Assembly: GCA_031270585.1 (NCBI GenBank)
Contig: JAISXK010000036.1
Coordinates: 1 to 11,548 of the forward strand
Direction: 5' to 3'
Length of the DNA: 11,548 nt
Source of the DNA: Clostridiales bacterium
GTDB taxonomy: Bacteria; Bacillota; Clostridia; Christensenellales; CAG-138
The notes beneath the pieces are model-generated. The model worked only from the letters and a program-made list of their open reading frames with translations. It searched no databases and was not told the DNA's origin. This document shows, piece by piece, positions 1 to 6,191 of the stretch; position 1 is the first letter of the stretch, and each line of letters starts with the position of its first letter. Both the position numbers and the translations under genes were made by a program.

Positions 1-39
1 TATTCAGCATATACGCTACTGATAAACAATATCAATCGT

Positions 40-690
40 CTACAATTGTGTATATTTGGCTTGGCGGCCTTTGCCTGCAAGTTTAAATGAATAGCAAGGG
101 GATAGTTCCTCGCTCTCGATCACTTTGTATAGCTCATATAACCGTGGCAAGAATTCTTCCCAGTTTCCAACCTCCTCCGAGCCGTGTTTTGCCCAGATCA
201 TCCCGCTATCGATATCGTTTTCATTGCCCCGGTTCATGCCGGAGGACATACCTACAACGCCATCGTCCGAACTTTGCCATTGATGGACACGCCAAGTCGT
301 TGCGGGGAAATCCGGGTCTTTTTCGTTAATCCGTCCCATCATATCTCCTGCAGTAATGACCACATGATCATATTTGATGATATCCCGCACGTCATCGGGC
401 ACGTTTTCCAAGGCATCCATTCGAATGTAAAGCTCCATCACCTTTCCGTCACCCCATTTTTGCGGTGCGATGTGGATGGAATTGATAGGGCTTTTTAAAT
501 CTACAACGCCGCGCCCTTTCATCCATGTCAGCCCCAAATGCTGATTCGGATGCCATAACAGATCGCCTTTTTCCATATTGCACCAAAACCAGTCGAGCAT
601 TTTTGATGTTACGCCCTCCAGCGACCAATCGATATGCGTCCAATTATTTTCGTCATGCCATATGTTTGAACTCACAGCTTGTTCCTCCAT
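40..690 (-). CDS. DAPG/phloretin hydrolase-family (PhlG-like) protein
   Basis: Probable zinc-dependent C-C bond hydrolase related to 2,4-diacetylphloroglucinol hydrolase PhlG and phloretin hydrolase, which cleave an acyl group from a phloroglucinol ring. Seen in the 216-residue product: a WHPxxH motif (H47, H51), an acidic beta-strand motif VMELYI (E86), VHQW (H136) and, near the C-terminus, HGSEE (H169, E173, spaced HxxxE). By my recollection of the family these match its His/Glu/His/Glu metal site. No signal peptide or membrane segment is seen, so it should be cytosolic. It is shorter than PhlG and phloretin hydrolase (about 270-290 residues), mainly at the N-terminus. I start it at ATG 690, preceded by GGAAGAG; a longer frame opens at TTG 708 but has no Shine-Dalgarno sequence. 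It is the second gene of an operon behind a VOC enzyme and divergent from a LysR regulator. The family call is fairly sure; the substrate is unknown. Confidence 0.72.
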   Translation of the reverse strand: MEEQAVSSNIWHDENNWTHIDWSLEGVTSKMLDWFWCNMEKGDLLWHPNQHLGLTWMKGRGVVDLKSPINSIHIAPQKWGDGKVMELYIRMDALENVPDDVRDIIKYDHVVITAGDMMGRINEKDPDFPATTWRVHQWQSSDDGVVGMSSGMNRGNENDIDSGMIWAKHGSEEVGNWEEFLPRLYELYKVIESEELSPCYSFKLAGKGRQAKYTQL

Positions 691-712
691 ATTCTCTTCC
701 ACGCCCAAGGTG

Positions 713-755
713 AAAAGTCAAGCGCTCATGAAATAGCTGAAATAGCTTGGCTTTT
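713..755 (-). other. Intercistronic inverted repeat with internal 9-bp tandem repeat
   Basis: In the 106-bp spacer between the VOC gene and the hydrolase gene, arms at 713-723 and 745-755 pair over 11 bp with one mismatch around a 21-nt loop. Inside, the 9-mer GAAATAGCT occurs twice in tandem (730-738 and 739-747). No T-run follows on the minus strand, so it is not a typical terminator. It may modulate or stabilise the transcript between the two genes, or be chance. Confidence 0.35.
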
Positions 756-796
756 AACCAACCTGTCGTTAACTTTTTTTCAAATGATTCTCTGCG

Positions 797-1276
797 TCAA
801 TATTCGCCGGGCTTGAAAGTCTCTTGGATTTCAATTAAGATGCCGTCCGGGTCATAGATGTATATCACACGACATCCGTCGGGCTTTTCGGTAAGTTCTT
901 TTGGCCAGGTGTGATCTTTCACCATGAATTTAACACCTTTGTCCTCGAGATATTTTGTGAGGGGCACCAGCTGCCCATCTTCTACGTAAAGGCAAAGATG
1001 CTTCGTGCCGAGAGTACCTAGATAGTCCTTCATATCGAAGGGCTTTAGCGGTTCTTTTGTAATCGGGCTACATGCATACTCGTATAACTCAATATAGTGA
1101 TTGTTGTGTTTTAGCCACCCCATAGGAATATCGCCCTGTCCTGGCAGAGGGAATACGTTCTTGTACATGAATTCATATCCAAGCATTTCTTTATACCATT
1201 TTGCACTTGCTTCCATATTGGAAACGAAGATCCCCACATGGTGGTATTTGAGATCAAAAGGGAATTTGCTTGCCAT
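797..1276 (-). CDS. VOC-family (glyoxalase/dioxygenase-fold) protein
   Basis: A 159-residue vicinal-oxygen-chelate protein, likely a cytosolic metalloenzyme (isomerase, lyase, epimerase or dioxygenase type). Two beta-alpha-beta-beta-beta modules are visible. The first begins KYHHVGIFVSN (H12/H13) and ends HYIELYEY (E63). The second begins GTKHLCLYVED (H93) and ends DPDGILIEIQE (E149). H13, E63, H93 and E149 fit the usual H/E/H/E metal site. The start at ATG 1276 is fixed by a strong AAAGGAGG eight bases upstream; an in-frame extension to 1339 lacks such a site. It is the first gene of the operon with the PhlG-like hydrolase and lies downstream of a LysR-controlled promoter region. VOC sequence similarity predicts the reaction poorly. 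Preparing or isomerising an aromatic substrate or product for the neighbouring hydrolase is inference. Confidence 0.85.
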   Translation of the reverse strand: MASKFPFDLKYHHVGIFVSNMEASAKWYKEMLGYEFMYKNVFPLPGQGDIPMGWLKHNNHYIELYEYACSPITKEPLKPFDMKDYLGTLGTKHLCLYVEDGQLVPLTKYLEDKGVKFMVKDHTWPKELTEKPDGCRVIYIYDPDGILIEIQETFKPGEY

Positions 1277-1326
1277 AGCATTGGCCTCCTTTGGATAAAA
1301 TGTGTTCGTTAGAGTACTCTTGTTAA

Positions 1327-1355
1327 AGTATAAACACAAAACGGTAATGCGTCTA
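1327..1355 (-). promoter_or_regulatory. Probable promoter of the VOC-hydrolase operon
   Basis: On the minus strand a good -10 (TATACT, 1332-1327) sits 51 bp upstream of the VOC start codon. The hexamer at the 17-bp -35 position (TAGACG, 1355-1350) is poor, as is common for promoters that need a LysR-type activator. The predicted start is about 1320, which puts the palindrome at 1370-1389 near -60, the usual position of a LysR recognition site. Confidence 0.5.
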
Positions 1356-1366
1356 ATGCCGATTAT

Positions 1367-1395
1367 TTGTCAAATCATAACTGATTTGATATAAT
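1367..1395 (+). promoter_or_regulatory. lysR promoter (TTGTCA-17-TATAAT)
   Basis: TTGTCA at 1367-1372 and TATAAT at 1390-1395 are separated by exactly 17 bp, a near-consensus sigma-A promoter pointing at the LysR gene. The predicted start is near 1402, giving a leader of about 59 nt before ATG 1461. A palindrome fills the spacer. Confidence 0.8.
1370..1389. promoter_or_regulatory. LysR operator: 8-4-8 palindrome
   Basis: TCAAATCA-TAAC-TGATTTGA is a perfect inverted repeat with a 4-bp centre. It begins with T and ends with A and contains the T-N11-A core typical of LysR-type boxes. It lies inside the lysR promoter spacer, so bound protein should block RNA polymerase (autorepression). It is about 60 bp upstream of the predicted start of the divergent operon, where LysR activators bind. 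Assignment to the adjacent regulator is inference from position. Confidence 0.7.
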
Positions 1396-1460
1396 AATGA
1401 TCAATTGAAACAGAGCATGATGCGTTGAACCCCATCCAAAACAGCAGCGAGAGGGCATCT

Positions 1461-2456
1461 ATGAATGACATACAAATCACAGATTTTCTTGCCGTGTGCG
1501 AATATGCCAGTTTTACAAAAGCAGCGGAAGCGCTTCATGTATCCCAGCCCGCAGTGAGCCGCCAGATAGCCGCTCTGGAAAAGGAGCTAGGCGTAGCGCT
1601 ATTTGTTCGCACAGAGCGAAAGGCCAAGCTTTCAGAGGCGGGGAAGATTTACTACGCATTTTTCCGGCGATGTAATGCTGAATTCGTAGAAATCACTCAT
1701 CACGTAAAAACACTTCTCGCATCCCACCACAACAGCCTGAAGCTTGGCATCCCACACAATTGGGATTTTTCTAAAAATATGCCGCAAATCATCAAACGTT
1801 ATCAGGAGAATTATCCGTCTCTTGATATCAGTATGGAAACGCATGGATTTCGCGACTTGCTCATCAAATTAGGCGCACACGACCTTGACGCGGTATTAAC
1901 GGTCGATGCCGCGATCAAAAACCAAGGCTTTCACATCCAACGGATTGCACAAACGCAAAGAGCGCTTCTATATTCCGTTAATCATCCGCTTGCGGGGCTA
2001 ATTAGCCCCACGCTGGCAGATTTCCGTCAAGAGACGTTTTTTATACCAGAGGCATTTGAAGGTGTGGTCGAACATGTTTATTCCTTCTGTGCCCCATATG
2101 GATTCAAGCCAAATGTGAAAAGTGTGCCGAATTATGAATCCGCAATCACAATGGTCGCCAATGGCTTAGGTGTATTTTTTGCTGACTGCTGGTGCCGGGA
2201 ACTTGCCAACGCTTCGTTTCTCCATATCAAGATGAGTTCATTCCATGATGTTTGCCTCGTATATAAAAAAGACATGCGTGACTCCTTGTTTCTGTCGTTG
2301 ATTGGCGATATTGTAACCAGCATGGTCAGCTTCGCGTCCTGCCCCGCCCTCGTGTCTTTTTCAAGGACGAACACGCCGTCAACGGAACCGACCAAACCCA
2401 TGCTTCCCGACAGGGTGTTCAGCGGGTCGTCGTCTTTCAGCTTCCGCGTGTGGTGA
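1461..2456 (+). CDS. LysR-family transcriptional regulator with foreign C-terminal tail
   Basis: A 331-residue LysR-type regulator. The N-terminal winged HTH is clear (residues 5-63: FLAVCEYASFTKAAEALHVSQPAVSRQIAALE, then LF.RT.RK..LSEAG). A linker helix and a two-lobed effector-binding domain follow (about 92-287), including MVANGLGVFFADC at 231-243. The start at ATG 1461 has GAGAGGG five bases upstream; the in-frame TTG at 1425 has none. Residues up to about 288 behave like a LysR domain, close to the usual 290-300 residue length. The final ~43 residues (about 2322-2456) have no LysR character and lie antisense to a mobile-element ATPase fragment. The native C-terminus was therefore probably replaced at a DNA junction, losing at most a few residues. 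It is divergent from the VOC/hydrolase operon, which it most likely activates in response to a pathway compound. Whether the chimeric protein still works cannot be told from sequence. Confidence 0.88.
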   Translation: MNDIQITDFLAVCEYASFTKAAEALHVSQPAVSRQIAALEKELGVALFVRTERKAKLSEAGKIYYAFFRRCNAEFVEITHHVKTLLASHHNSLKLGIPHNWDFSKNMPQIIKRYQENYPSLDISMETHGFRDLLIKLGAHDLDAVLTVDAAIKNQGFHIQRIAQTQRALLYSVNHPLAGLISPTLADFRQETFFIPEAFEGVVEHVYSFCAPYGFKPNVKSVPNYESAITMVANGLGVFFADCWCRELANASFLHIKMSSFHDVCLVYKKDMRDSLFLSLIGDIVTSMVSFASCPALVSFSRTNTPSTEPTKPMLPDRVFSGSSSFSFRVW

Positions 2457-2555
2457 ATGAGAAGCAGTGTCAGTTTGTGCTTGTCGGTTATCTCATGCAG
2501 GGCGGTCATGTCGCGGTAGTCGCTAGGCATAGATGTTCTTGTCGACCTCCGTGGG
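2321..2555 (-). pseudogene. Remnant of RepA/DnaB-like (RecA-fold) ATPase from a mobile element
   Basis: The minus strand encodes a piece typical of phage/plasmid/ICE RepA-like ATPases (AAA_25 type): SDYRDMTALHEITDKH, then LLLIHHTRK (about 2467-2441), then DDPLNTLSGSMGLVGSVDGVFVLEKDTR and DAKLT. Upstream, TEVDKNIYA continues the homology in another frame; deleting one base (A2525 on the plus strand) joins it to SDYRDM. Homology stops at about 2321, where the LysR coding sequence begins, and at about 2555 upstream, where a stop codon appears. No Walker A segment and no C-terminal part are present. It is thus a truncated, frameshifted fragment, not a gene. The family call is from motif memory. 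Confidence 0.6.
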
Positions 2556-2795
2556 CTACAATCTATTCCGGCTGCATTGTAAGATACAGAGCGGGCGAAT
2601 CAGGCAAATTCTTTTTCAGAAGCAAATCGCATGAAAATCAGCACAAGTAATACTCAATTCTATCAGGGAGTCATCGACTTCTTGGTTGGTGTTTCATGAA
2701 GGCCGAATCTATCCACATTTTCTCCTATTTGAACATGAGAAGAGAGGCCATCCGTCTACGATTCTCACAAATCGTTTCTGGACAGCCCGCTCTAT
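2556..2795. other. Gene-free scar between mobile-element remnant and fumarase operon
   Basis: About 240 bp with no supported gene in any frame and no recognised protein match. A short plus-strand reading of about 36 codons (2589-2696) has no Shine-Dalgarno sequence and I do not recognise it. A 6-6-6 inverted repeat (2758-2775, ACGATT...AATCGT) abuts a half-hairpin sequence at 2775-2788. The stretch is best read as degraded mobile-element DNA. Confidence 0.5.
2775..2788 (-). repeat. Half of a terminator-type hairpin after the fumarase beta gene
   Basis: Seven bases beyond the fumarase beta stop codon, the minus strand reads GGGCTGTCCAGAAA. This is identical over 14 bases to the left arm and loop of the hairpin at 11469-11498. 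Here the matching right arm is missing and unrelated sequence follows. It looks like a terminator cut in half at the scar boundary; chance identity is not excluded. Confidence 0.4.
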
Positions 2796-3323
2796 TTATG
2801 CAATTGGCCACAAGGCGCTGTTTCCTTGGGCGTCTATAGCTACGATCACGGGCATACCCGCAAGCGTAACGCGTCGCACAGCCTCCGCTTCTAAATCCGC
2901 AAAGGCGATTACTTCCGCCGCCACAATATGTGATGAAAGCAATATGGCGGCGCCGCCGGTGGCTGCGAAATATACCGCCCGCCCGCGCATGGCATGAACC
3001 ACCTCGGGCGCGCGCGCGCCCTTGCCGATCATGGCGGATAGCCCCGCTTCGATCAATGCGGGGGTATACGCATCCACCCGTCCGCTTGTGGTGGGCCCGC
3101 AGGGCCCTATCACTTCGCCCGGCGCCGCAGGACAAGGCCCTGCGTAATAGATGCATGCGCCGGAAAGCGAAAAAGGCAAATCCGCGCCTGTTTGCAGCAT
3201 GGCATAAAGCCGCTTATGGGCGGCGTCGCGCGCGATAACGGCTTCCCCATAAAGTGTCACGGTCTCTCCGGCGTGAAGTATAGCGATATCACGCGCCGAC
3301 AAAGGCAATTGTATTTGTTTCAT
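2796..3323 (-). CDS. fumB: Class I fumarate hydratase, beta subunit (C-terminal domain)
   Basis: Beta subunit of the two-subunit oxygen-sensitive [4Fe-4S] fumarase, which reversibly hydrates fumarate to L-malate in the cytosol. The 175-residue product carries the family landmarks ARDAAHKRL (31-39), IYYAGPCPA (58-66), GPTTSGRVDAYTP (76-88), AMIGKGAR (97-104), VYFAATGGAA (117-126) and a C-terminal IVAIDAQGN (160-168). The usual Met in the SGRMD motif is Val83. The start at ATG 3323 follows AGAAGGT. It is 11 bp downstream of the alpha subunit, clearly one transcript. The related L-tartrate dehydratase beta subunit is an alternative, but the length and motifs fit fumarase better. No intact terminator follows; only half a hairpin is seen. 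The symbol is used here for the beta subunit and should not be confused with the E. coli isozyme. Confidence 0.88.
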   Translation of the reverse strand: MKQIQLPLSARDIAILHAGETVTLYGEAVIARDAAHKRLYAMLQTGADLPFSLSGACIYYAGPCPAAPGEVIGPCGPTTSGRVDAYTPALIEAGLSAMIGKGARAPEVVHAMRGRAVYFAATGGAAILLSSHIVAAEVIAFADLEAEAVRRVTLAGMPVIVAIDAQGNSALWPIA

Positions 3324-3334
3324 ATCTTACCTTC

Positions 3335-4186
3335 TTAAATGACGGCGCCCGCATGCCGCGCGCAGTGACACTGCACGTTCACAGCCACGGGCAGACCCGC
3401 CAAATGCGTGGGCATTTCGCCTATCAGCACAGCGAGCGCGGTAGTGCGCCCGCCAAAGCCCATGGGCCCAATACCAAGCGCATTTACGCGGCGCAGCGCC
3501 TCTTTTTCCAGCCGGCGCAACGTTGGCGTTGAAGCTTTGCTGCCGCAGGCACGCAAAAGCTGGCGTTTGGCCAGTATGGCGGCGCCTTCCATGGTGCCGC
3601 CTACGCCCACGCCCAATATCACGGGCGGGCAGGCGTTGGCGGCTCCCAGGCGGGCGGTTTGCGTGATGCTCTCCAATATGCCATCCTCGCCTTCTGCGGG
3701 TTTAAGCATGAAAAGTCTGCTCATATTTTCACTGCCAAAGCCTTTTGGCGTCACATGGATGGAAACCCGGTCGCCGGGCACCATGCGCATATGCAGTATG
3801 GCCGGCGTATTGTCGCCCGTGTTTTCGCGCGCGATGGCGCTCAATACCGACTTGCGCAAATACGCCTTCCGATAGGCCTCGGCCACGCCAAGGTTCACGG
3901 CGTCTATCAGGCTACCGTCCACATGCACATCCTGCCCGATGTCGATAAATACCACGGCAAGGCCGGTATCCTGACAACAAGGCCGCCTGGCGGCGCGGGC
4001 CAAGGCTTCGTTTTCTATAATCTGCGCCAGCACTGCGTGCGCGGCGCCGGTTTCTATATCCTTTGCGGCGTGAAGTGCAAAAAGCACGTCATCCGGCAGA
4101 CGGCAAACGGCGTCTATCACGAGACCGCAAACCGTTTCGGCAACCTTAGATGCGGGAAGTATCCGTATAGCACCCATCGTCTTCAT
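3335..4186 (-). CDS. fumA: Class I fumarate hydratase, alpha subunit
   Basis: Alpha (N-terminal) subunit of class I fumarase, which holds the [4Fe-4S] cluster. In 283 residues, three cysteine sites match the cluster ligands: PCCQDTG (C70/C71), NACPP (C186) and QCHCARH (C273). The conserved ENTGDNTPA (121-129), PKGFGSENMS (147-156) and GVGVGGTMEGAA (192-203) motifs are also present. Length is usual for the split enzyme. The start at ATG 4186 has only a weak AAAGAG upstream; Met4 is a less likely alternative. It is translated just before the beta subunit. A 103-bp gap separates it from the upstream HTH gene, and I see no convincing promoter there, so read-through from upstream genes is possible. 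It may feed a reductive branch of the citrate cycle or amino-acid fermentation; that role is inference. Confidence 0.9.
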   Translation of the reverse strand: MKTMGAIRILPASKVAETVCGLVIDAVCRLPDDVLFALHAAKDIETGAAHAVLAQIIENEALARAARRPCCQDTGLAVVFIDIGQDVHVDGSLIDAVNLGVAEAYRKAYLRKSVLSAIARENTGDNTPAILHMRMVPGDRVSIHVTPKGFGSENMSRLFMLKPAEGEDGILESITQTARLGAANACPPVILGVGVGGTMEGAAILAKRQLLRACGSKASTPTLRRLEKEALRRVNALGIGPMGFGGRTTALAVLIGEMPTHLAGLPVAVNVQCHCARHAGAVI

Positions 4187-4289
4187 ACCCCATCTCTTTA
4201 TAACAGCCGCGCTGCTGGATTAAGCTTAAAAAGCGCGATGGCCTTTTCAATATAAAAGCTAACTTCTATCAAGCCGCATGCGTTAACCG

Positions 4290-4640
4290 CTATTTTTTAA
4301 TGGCCTTGCGCGATTTTTCTATGCGATCCCAAATTCTGTCGATTTCGTGCAGCGTATCCTCCAGGCTGTCAAGTTCCTGCGAGAGACGATCCACCTCCCG
4401 GCTGATCTCCTGCGGGGTGCGTATATTCGCGGGTATGGCCTCTATAATCTCCTCCAACTGGTTTTCCGCCACGGGTTCGCAAGCCAAGTCCGCACGGCGG
4501 TTATGACGCTTGATAAGCCCCTTTATCTGCGCCTTTGTCAGGCCCAGCATCTCGCCTATCTGCGCGTTGGTTTTACCCTGTTCCTTGAGGGCAAACACTT
4601 CGCACTCCAGATGCTTCATCTTTGTATATTCCCGTACCAT
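4290..4640 (-). CDS. Small HTH/coiled-coil protein resembling an IS3-type OrfA
   Basis: A 116-residue protein with an N-terminal helix-turn-helix (about 9-48: EVFALKEQGKTNAQIGEMLGL followed by KAQIKGLIKRHNRR) and a C-terminal charged helical region (about 76-116) with heptad-like leucines and isoleucines, probably a coiled coil. The opening MVREYTKMKHLE and the GKTNAQIGEMLGLT helix recall the OrfA-like HTH proteins that accompany IS3-family transposases in Clostridia. Here no OrfB transposase, terminal repeats or frameshift signal are seen around it. The start at ATG 4640 is set by AAAGGAGG four bases upstream. It sits between trkH and the fumarase genes on the same strand. It may be a domesticated DNA-binding protein or a solitary remnant. 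The HTH call is good; the IS link is from memory and moderate. Confidence 0.62.
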   Translation of the reverse strand: MVREYTKMKHLECEVFALKEQGKTNAQIGEMLGLTKAQIKGLIKRHNRRADLACEPVAENQLEEIIEAIPANIRTPQEISREVDRLSQELDSLEDTLHEIDRIWDRIEKSRKAIKK

Positions 4641-4691
4641 AGGCCCTCCTTTGCCAATTGTTTCGGGGCATAGCGTATAAATCCTTTCGTC

Positions 4692-4716
4692 ATGCGCCTG
4701 AAAAGATATGGCGCAT
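4692..4716 (-). other. Inverted repeat downstream of trkH
   Basis: ATGCGCC (4692-4698) and GGCGCAT (4710-4716) pair perfectly over 7 bp around an 11-nt loop. It lies 19 bp past the trkH stop codon and 52 bp before the HTH gene. No T-run follows on the minus strand, so it is a poor intrinsic terminator. It could be a partial terminator, an mRNA 3'-end stabiliser or an operator. Confidence 0.4.
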
Positions 4717-4734
4717 CATATTTTAAAAGCAACA

Positions 4735-6189
4735 CTATGCCTGCCGCCGCCACGTCGCCGGCATGAACAACAGCAAAAGGGGGAAGATTTCCAGACGGCC
4801 CAGCAGCATAATAAACGAAAACACCACCTTGGAAAACGCGGTGAAGAAGCCAAAATTGCCGGTAGGGCCAACCAAATCCAACCCGGGGCCAGCGTTGCTG
4901 ATGCAGGTAATCACGCTGGTGACGGTTGTTTCCAGCGAGCTGTTATCAAGAGAAATCAAGAGCATAGCGACGACCACTATAAATATATACGCCGCGATGT
5001 ATGCGTGCACGCCGCTTACCACATCGTCGGGTACGGTTTTGTCATCCATGCGCACGGGGCGTAGCGCGCGCGGACGCAGCATGCGCTGCAGGTGGCTTTT
5101 TAACGATTTATATAATATCACAACGCGTGAAATCTTCAACCCGCCCGCCGTGGAGCCTGCGCAAGCGCCTATGATCATCAACAGCAACAACGAGTACCTT
5201 GCCAGTTGCGGCCATACGTTAAAATCTGCGATGGCAAAGCCCGTGGTGGTCATGATGGAAACCACATGAAAACCGCTGTAACGCAGTGCCCGAAAGAAGT
5301 TGCCGTCATACAGCGGCATGATATCAAGCGCGATCAGCAGCATAAACGCAACAACCATGGCAATATATATCCTAAGCTCGGTATTGCGTATGATAAGCCC
5401 AAACTGCCGCAGCACCGCCAGATAGTAAAGCCCGAAATTCACGCCGAACAGCAGCATAAACGCCAGCGTTACCATTTCAATATACACACTGTTATAGGCG
5501 CCTATGCTGGCGTTTTTAATGCAAAAACCGCCCGTGCCCGCCGTGGCGAAGGCGTTTGTCACACTATCAAACAGCGGCATACCGCCGCATAGCAACAACA
5601 CAATTTGCAGCGCCGTAAGCGCGATATAAAAAAAATAAAGTATCCGCGCGGTATCGCGTAGCGTGGGCGTAAGCTTGCCCACCGTTGGGCCGGGGCTTTC
5701 CGCGCGCATCATAAAAAACGCCTCGCCGCTGCCTTTGGAAAGCGAGGAGAGCGCCAGCACCAGCACCAGCACGCCCATGCCGCCGATCCAGTGCGTAAAG
5801 CTGCGCCAATAGAGCATGCCGCGCGACAGGCTTTCTATATCCGATAATATGGTGGCGCCCGTGGTGCTAAAGCCCGATACCGTTTCAAACAGCGCATCCG
5901 CGAAGTTGGGTATAGCGCCGCTGATAAAAAACGGCAACGCGCCAAAAAGCGATATCAGCACCCACCCCAACGCCACTATGATAAAGCCCTCGCGGGGCTG
6001 TATGCCTCTTTCGCGCTTTACGCGCATAAGTATAAGCCCTATGATGAGAAGCGCCGCCGCGACGAAAACAAAGGCCCTGATAGACTCGATCTCGCCATTA
6101 TAGATGGATATACCGATCGCCGGAACCATGCACAGCCCCAGGAGCGCCAGCAGGTACCCCATATATACGGTGATGGTTTTGATGTTCAT
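4735..6189 (-). CDS. trkH: TrkH-family potassium uptake channel/transporter subunit
   Basis: The membrane subunit of the Trk K+ uptake system, 484 residues with many hydrophobic segments arranged as four M1-P-M2 repeats. The four selectivity-filter loops are visible: GFSTTGATI (106-114), TAGTGGF (216-222), TTTGFAI (314-320) and ISNAGPGL (430-437), each with its conserved glycine. WIGGMGVLV (134-142), AGSTAGGLK (344-352) and the C-terminal GRLEIFPLL (464-472) are also typical. It forms a dimer gated by the cytoplasmic TrkA ring. The start at ATG 6189 has AAGGA six bases upstream, within the end of trkA; the two genes are 2 bp apart and co-transcribed. Length and filters appear intact. KtrB is a shorter relative; the extra N-terminal repeat region favours TrkH. 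Confidence 0.95.
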   Translation of the reverse strand: MNIKTITVYMGYLLALLGLCMVPAIGISIYNGEIESIRAFVFVAAALLIIGLILMRVKRERGIQPREGFIIVALGWVLISLFGALPFFISGAIPNFADALFETVSGFSTTGATILSDIESLSRGMLYWRSFTHWIGGMGVLVLVLALSSLSKGSGEAFFMMRAESPGPTVGKLTPTLRDTARILYFFYIALTALQIVLLLCGGMPLFDSVTNAFATAGTGGFCIKNASIGAYNSVYIEMVTLAFMLLFGVNFGLYYLAVLRQFGLIIRNTELRIYIAMVVAFMLLIALDIMPLYDGNFFRALRYSGFHVVSIMTTTGFAIADFNVWPQLARYSLLLLMIIGACAGSTAGGLKISRVVILYKSLKSHLQRMLRPRALRPVRMDDKTVPDDVVSGVHAYIAAYIFIVVVAMLLISLDNSSLETTVTSVITCISNAGPGLDLVGPTGNFGFFTAFSKVVFSFIMLLGRLEIFPLLLLFMPATWRRQA

Positions 6190-6191
6190 AT

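Noticed and set aside
1425..1460. Upstream TTG start for the LysR gene
   Set aside because: No ribosome-binding site and residues outside the LysR HTH; ATG 1461 has GAGAGGG at good spacing.
2132..2530. Minus-strand frame containing the ATPase motifs, as an intact 132-residue gene
   Set aside because: Its first Met is an internal codon after a frameshift and its last third is antisense LysR; only about 2321-2555 is homologous, so it is listed as a pseudogene.
3003..3020. Alternating GCGCGC run in the fumarase beta gene (possible Z-DNA or hairpin)
   Set aside because: Explained by codons for Gly-Ala-Arg-Ala in a GC-rich gene (the KGARAP motif); no flanking structure.
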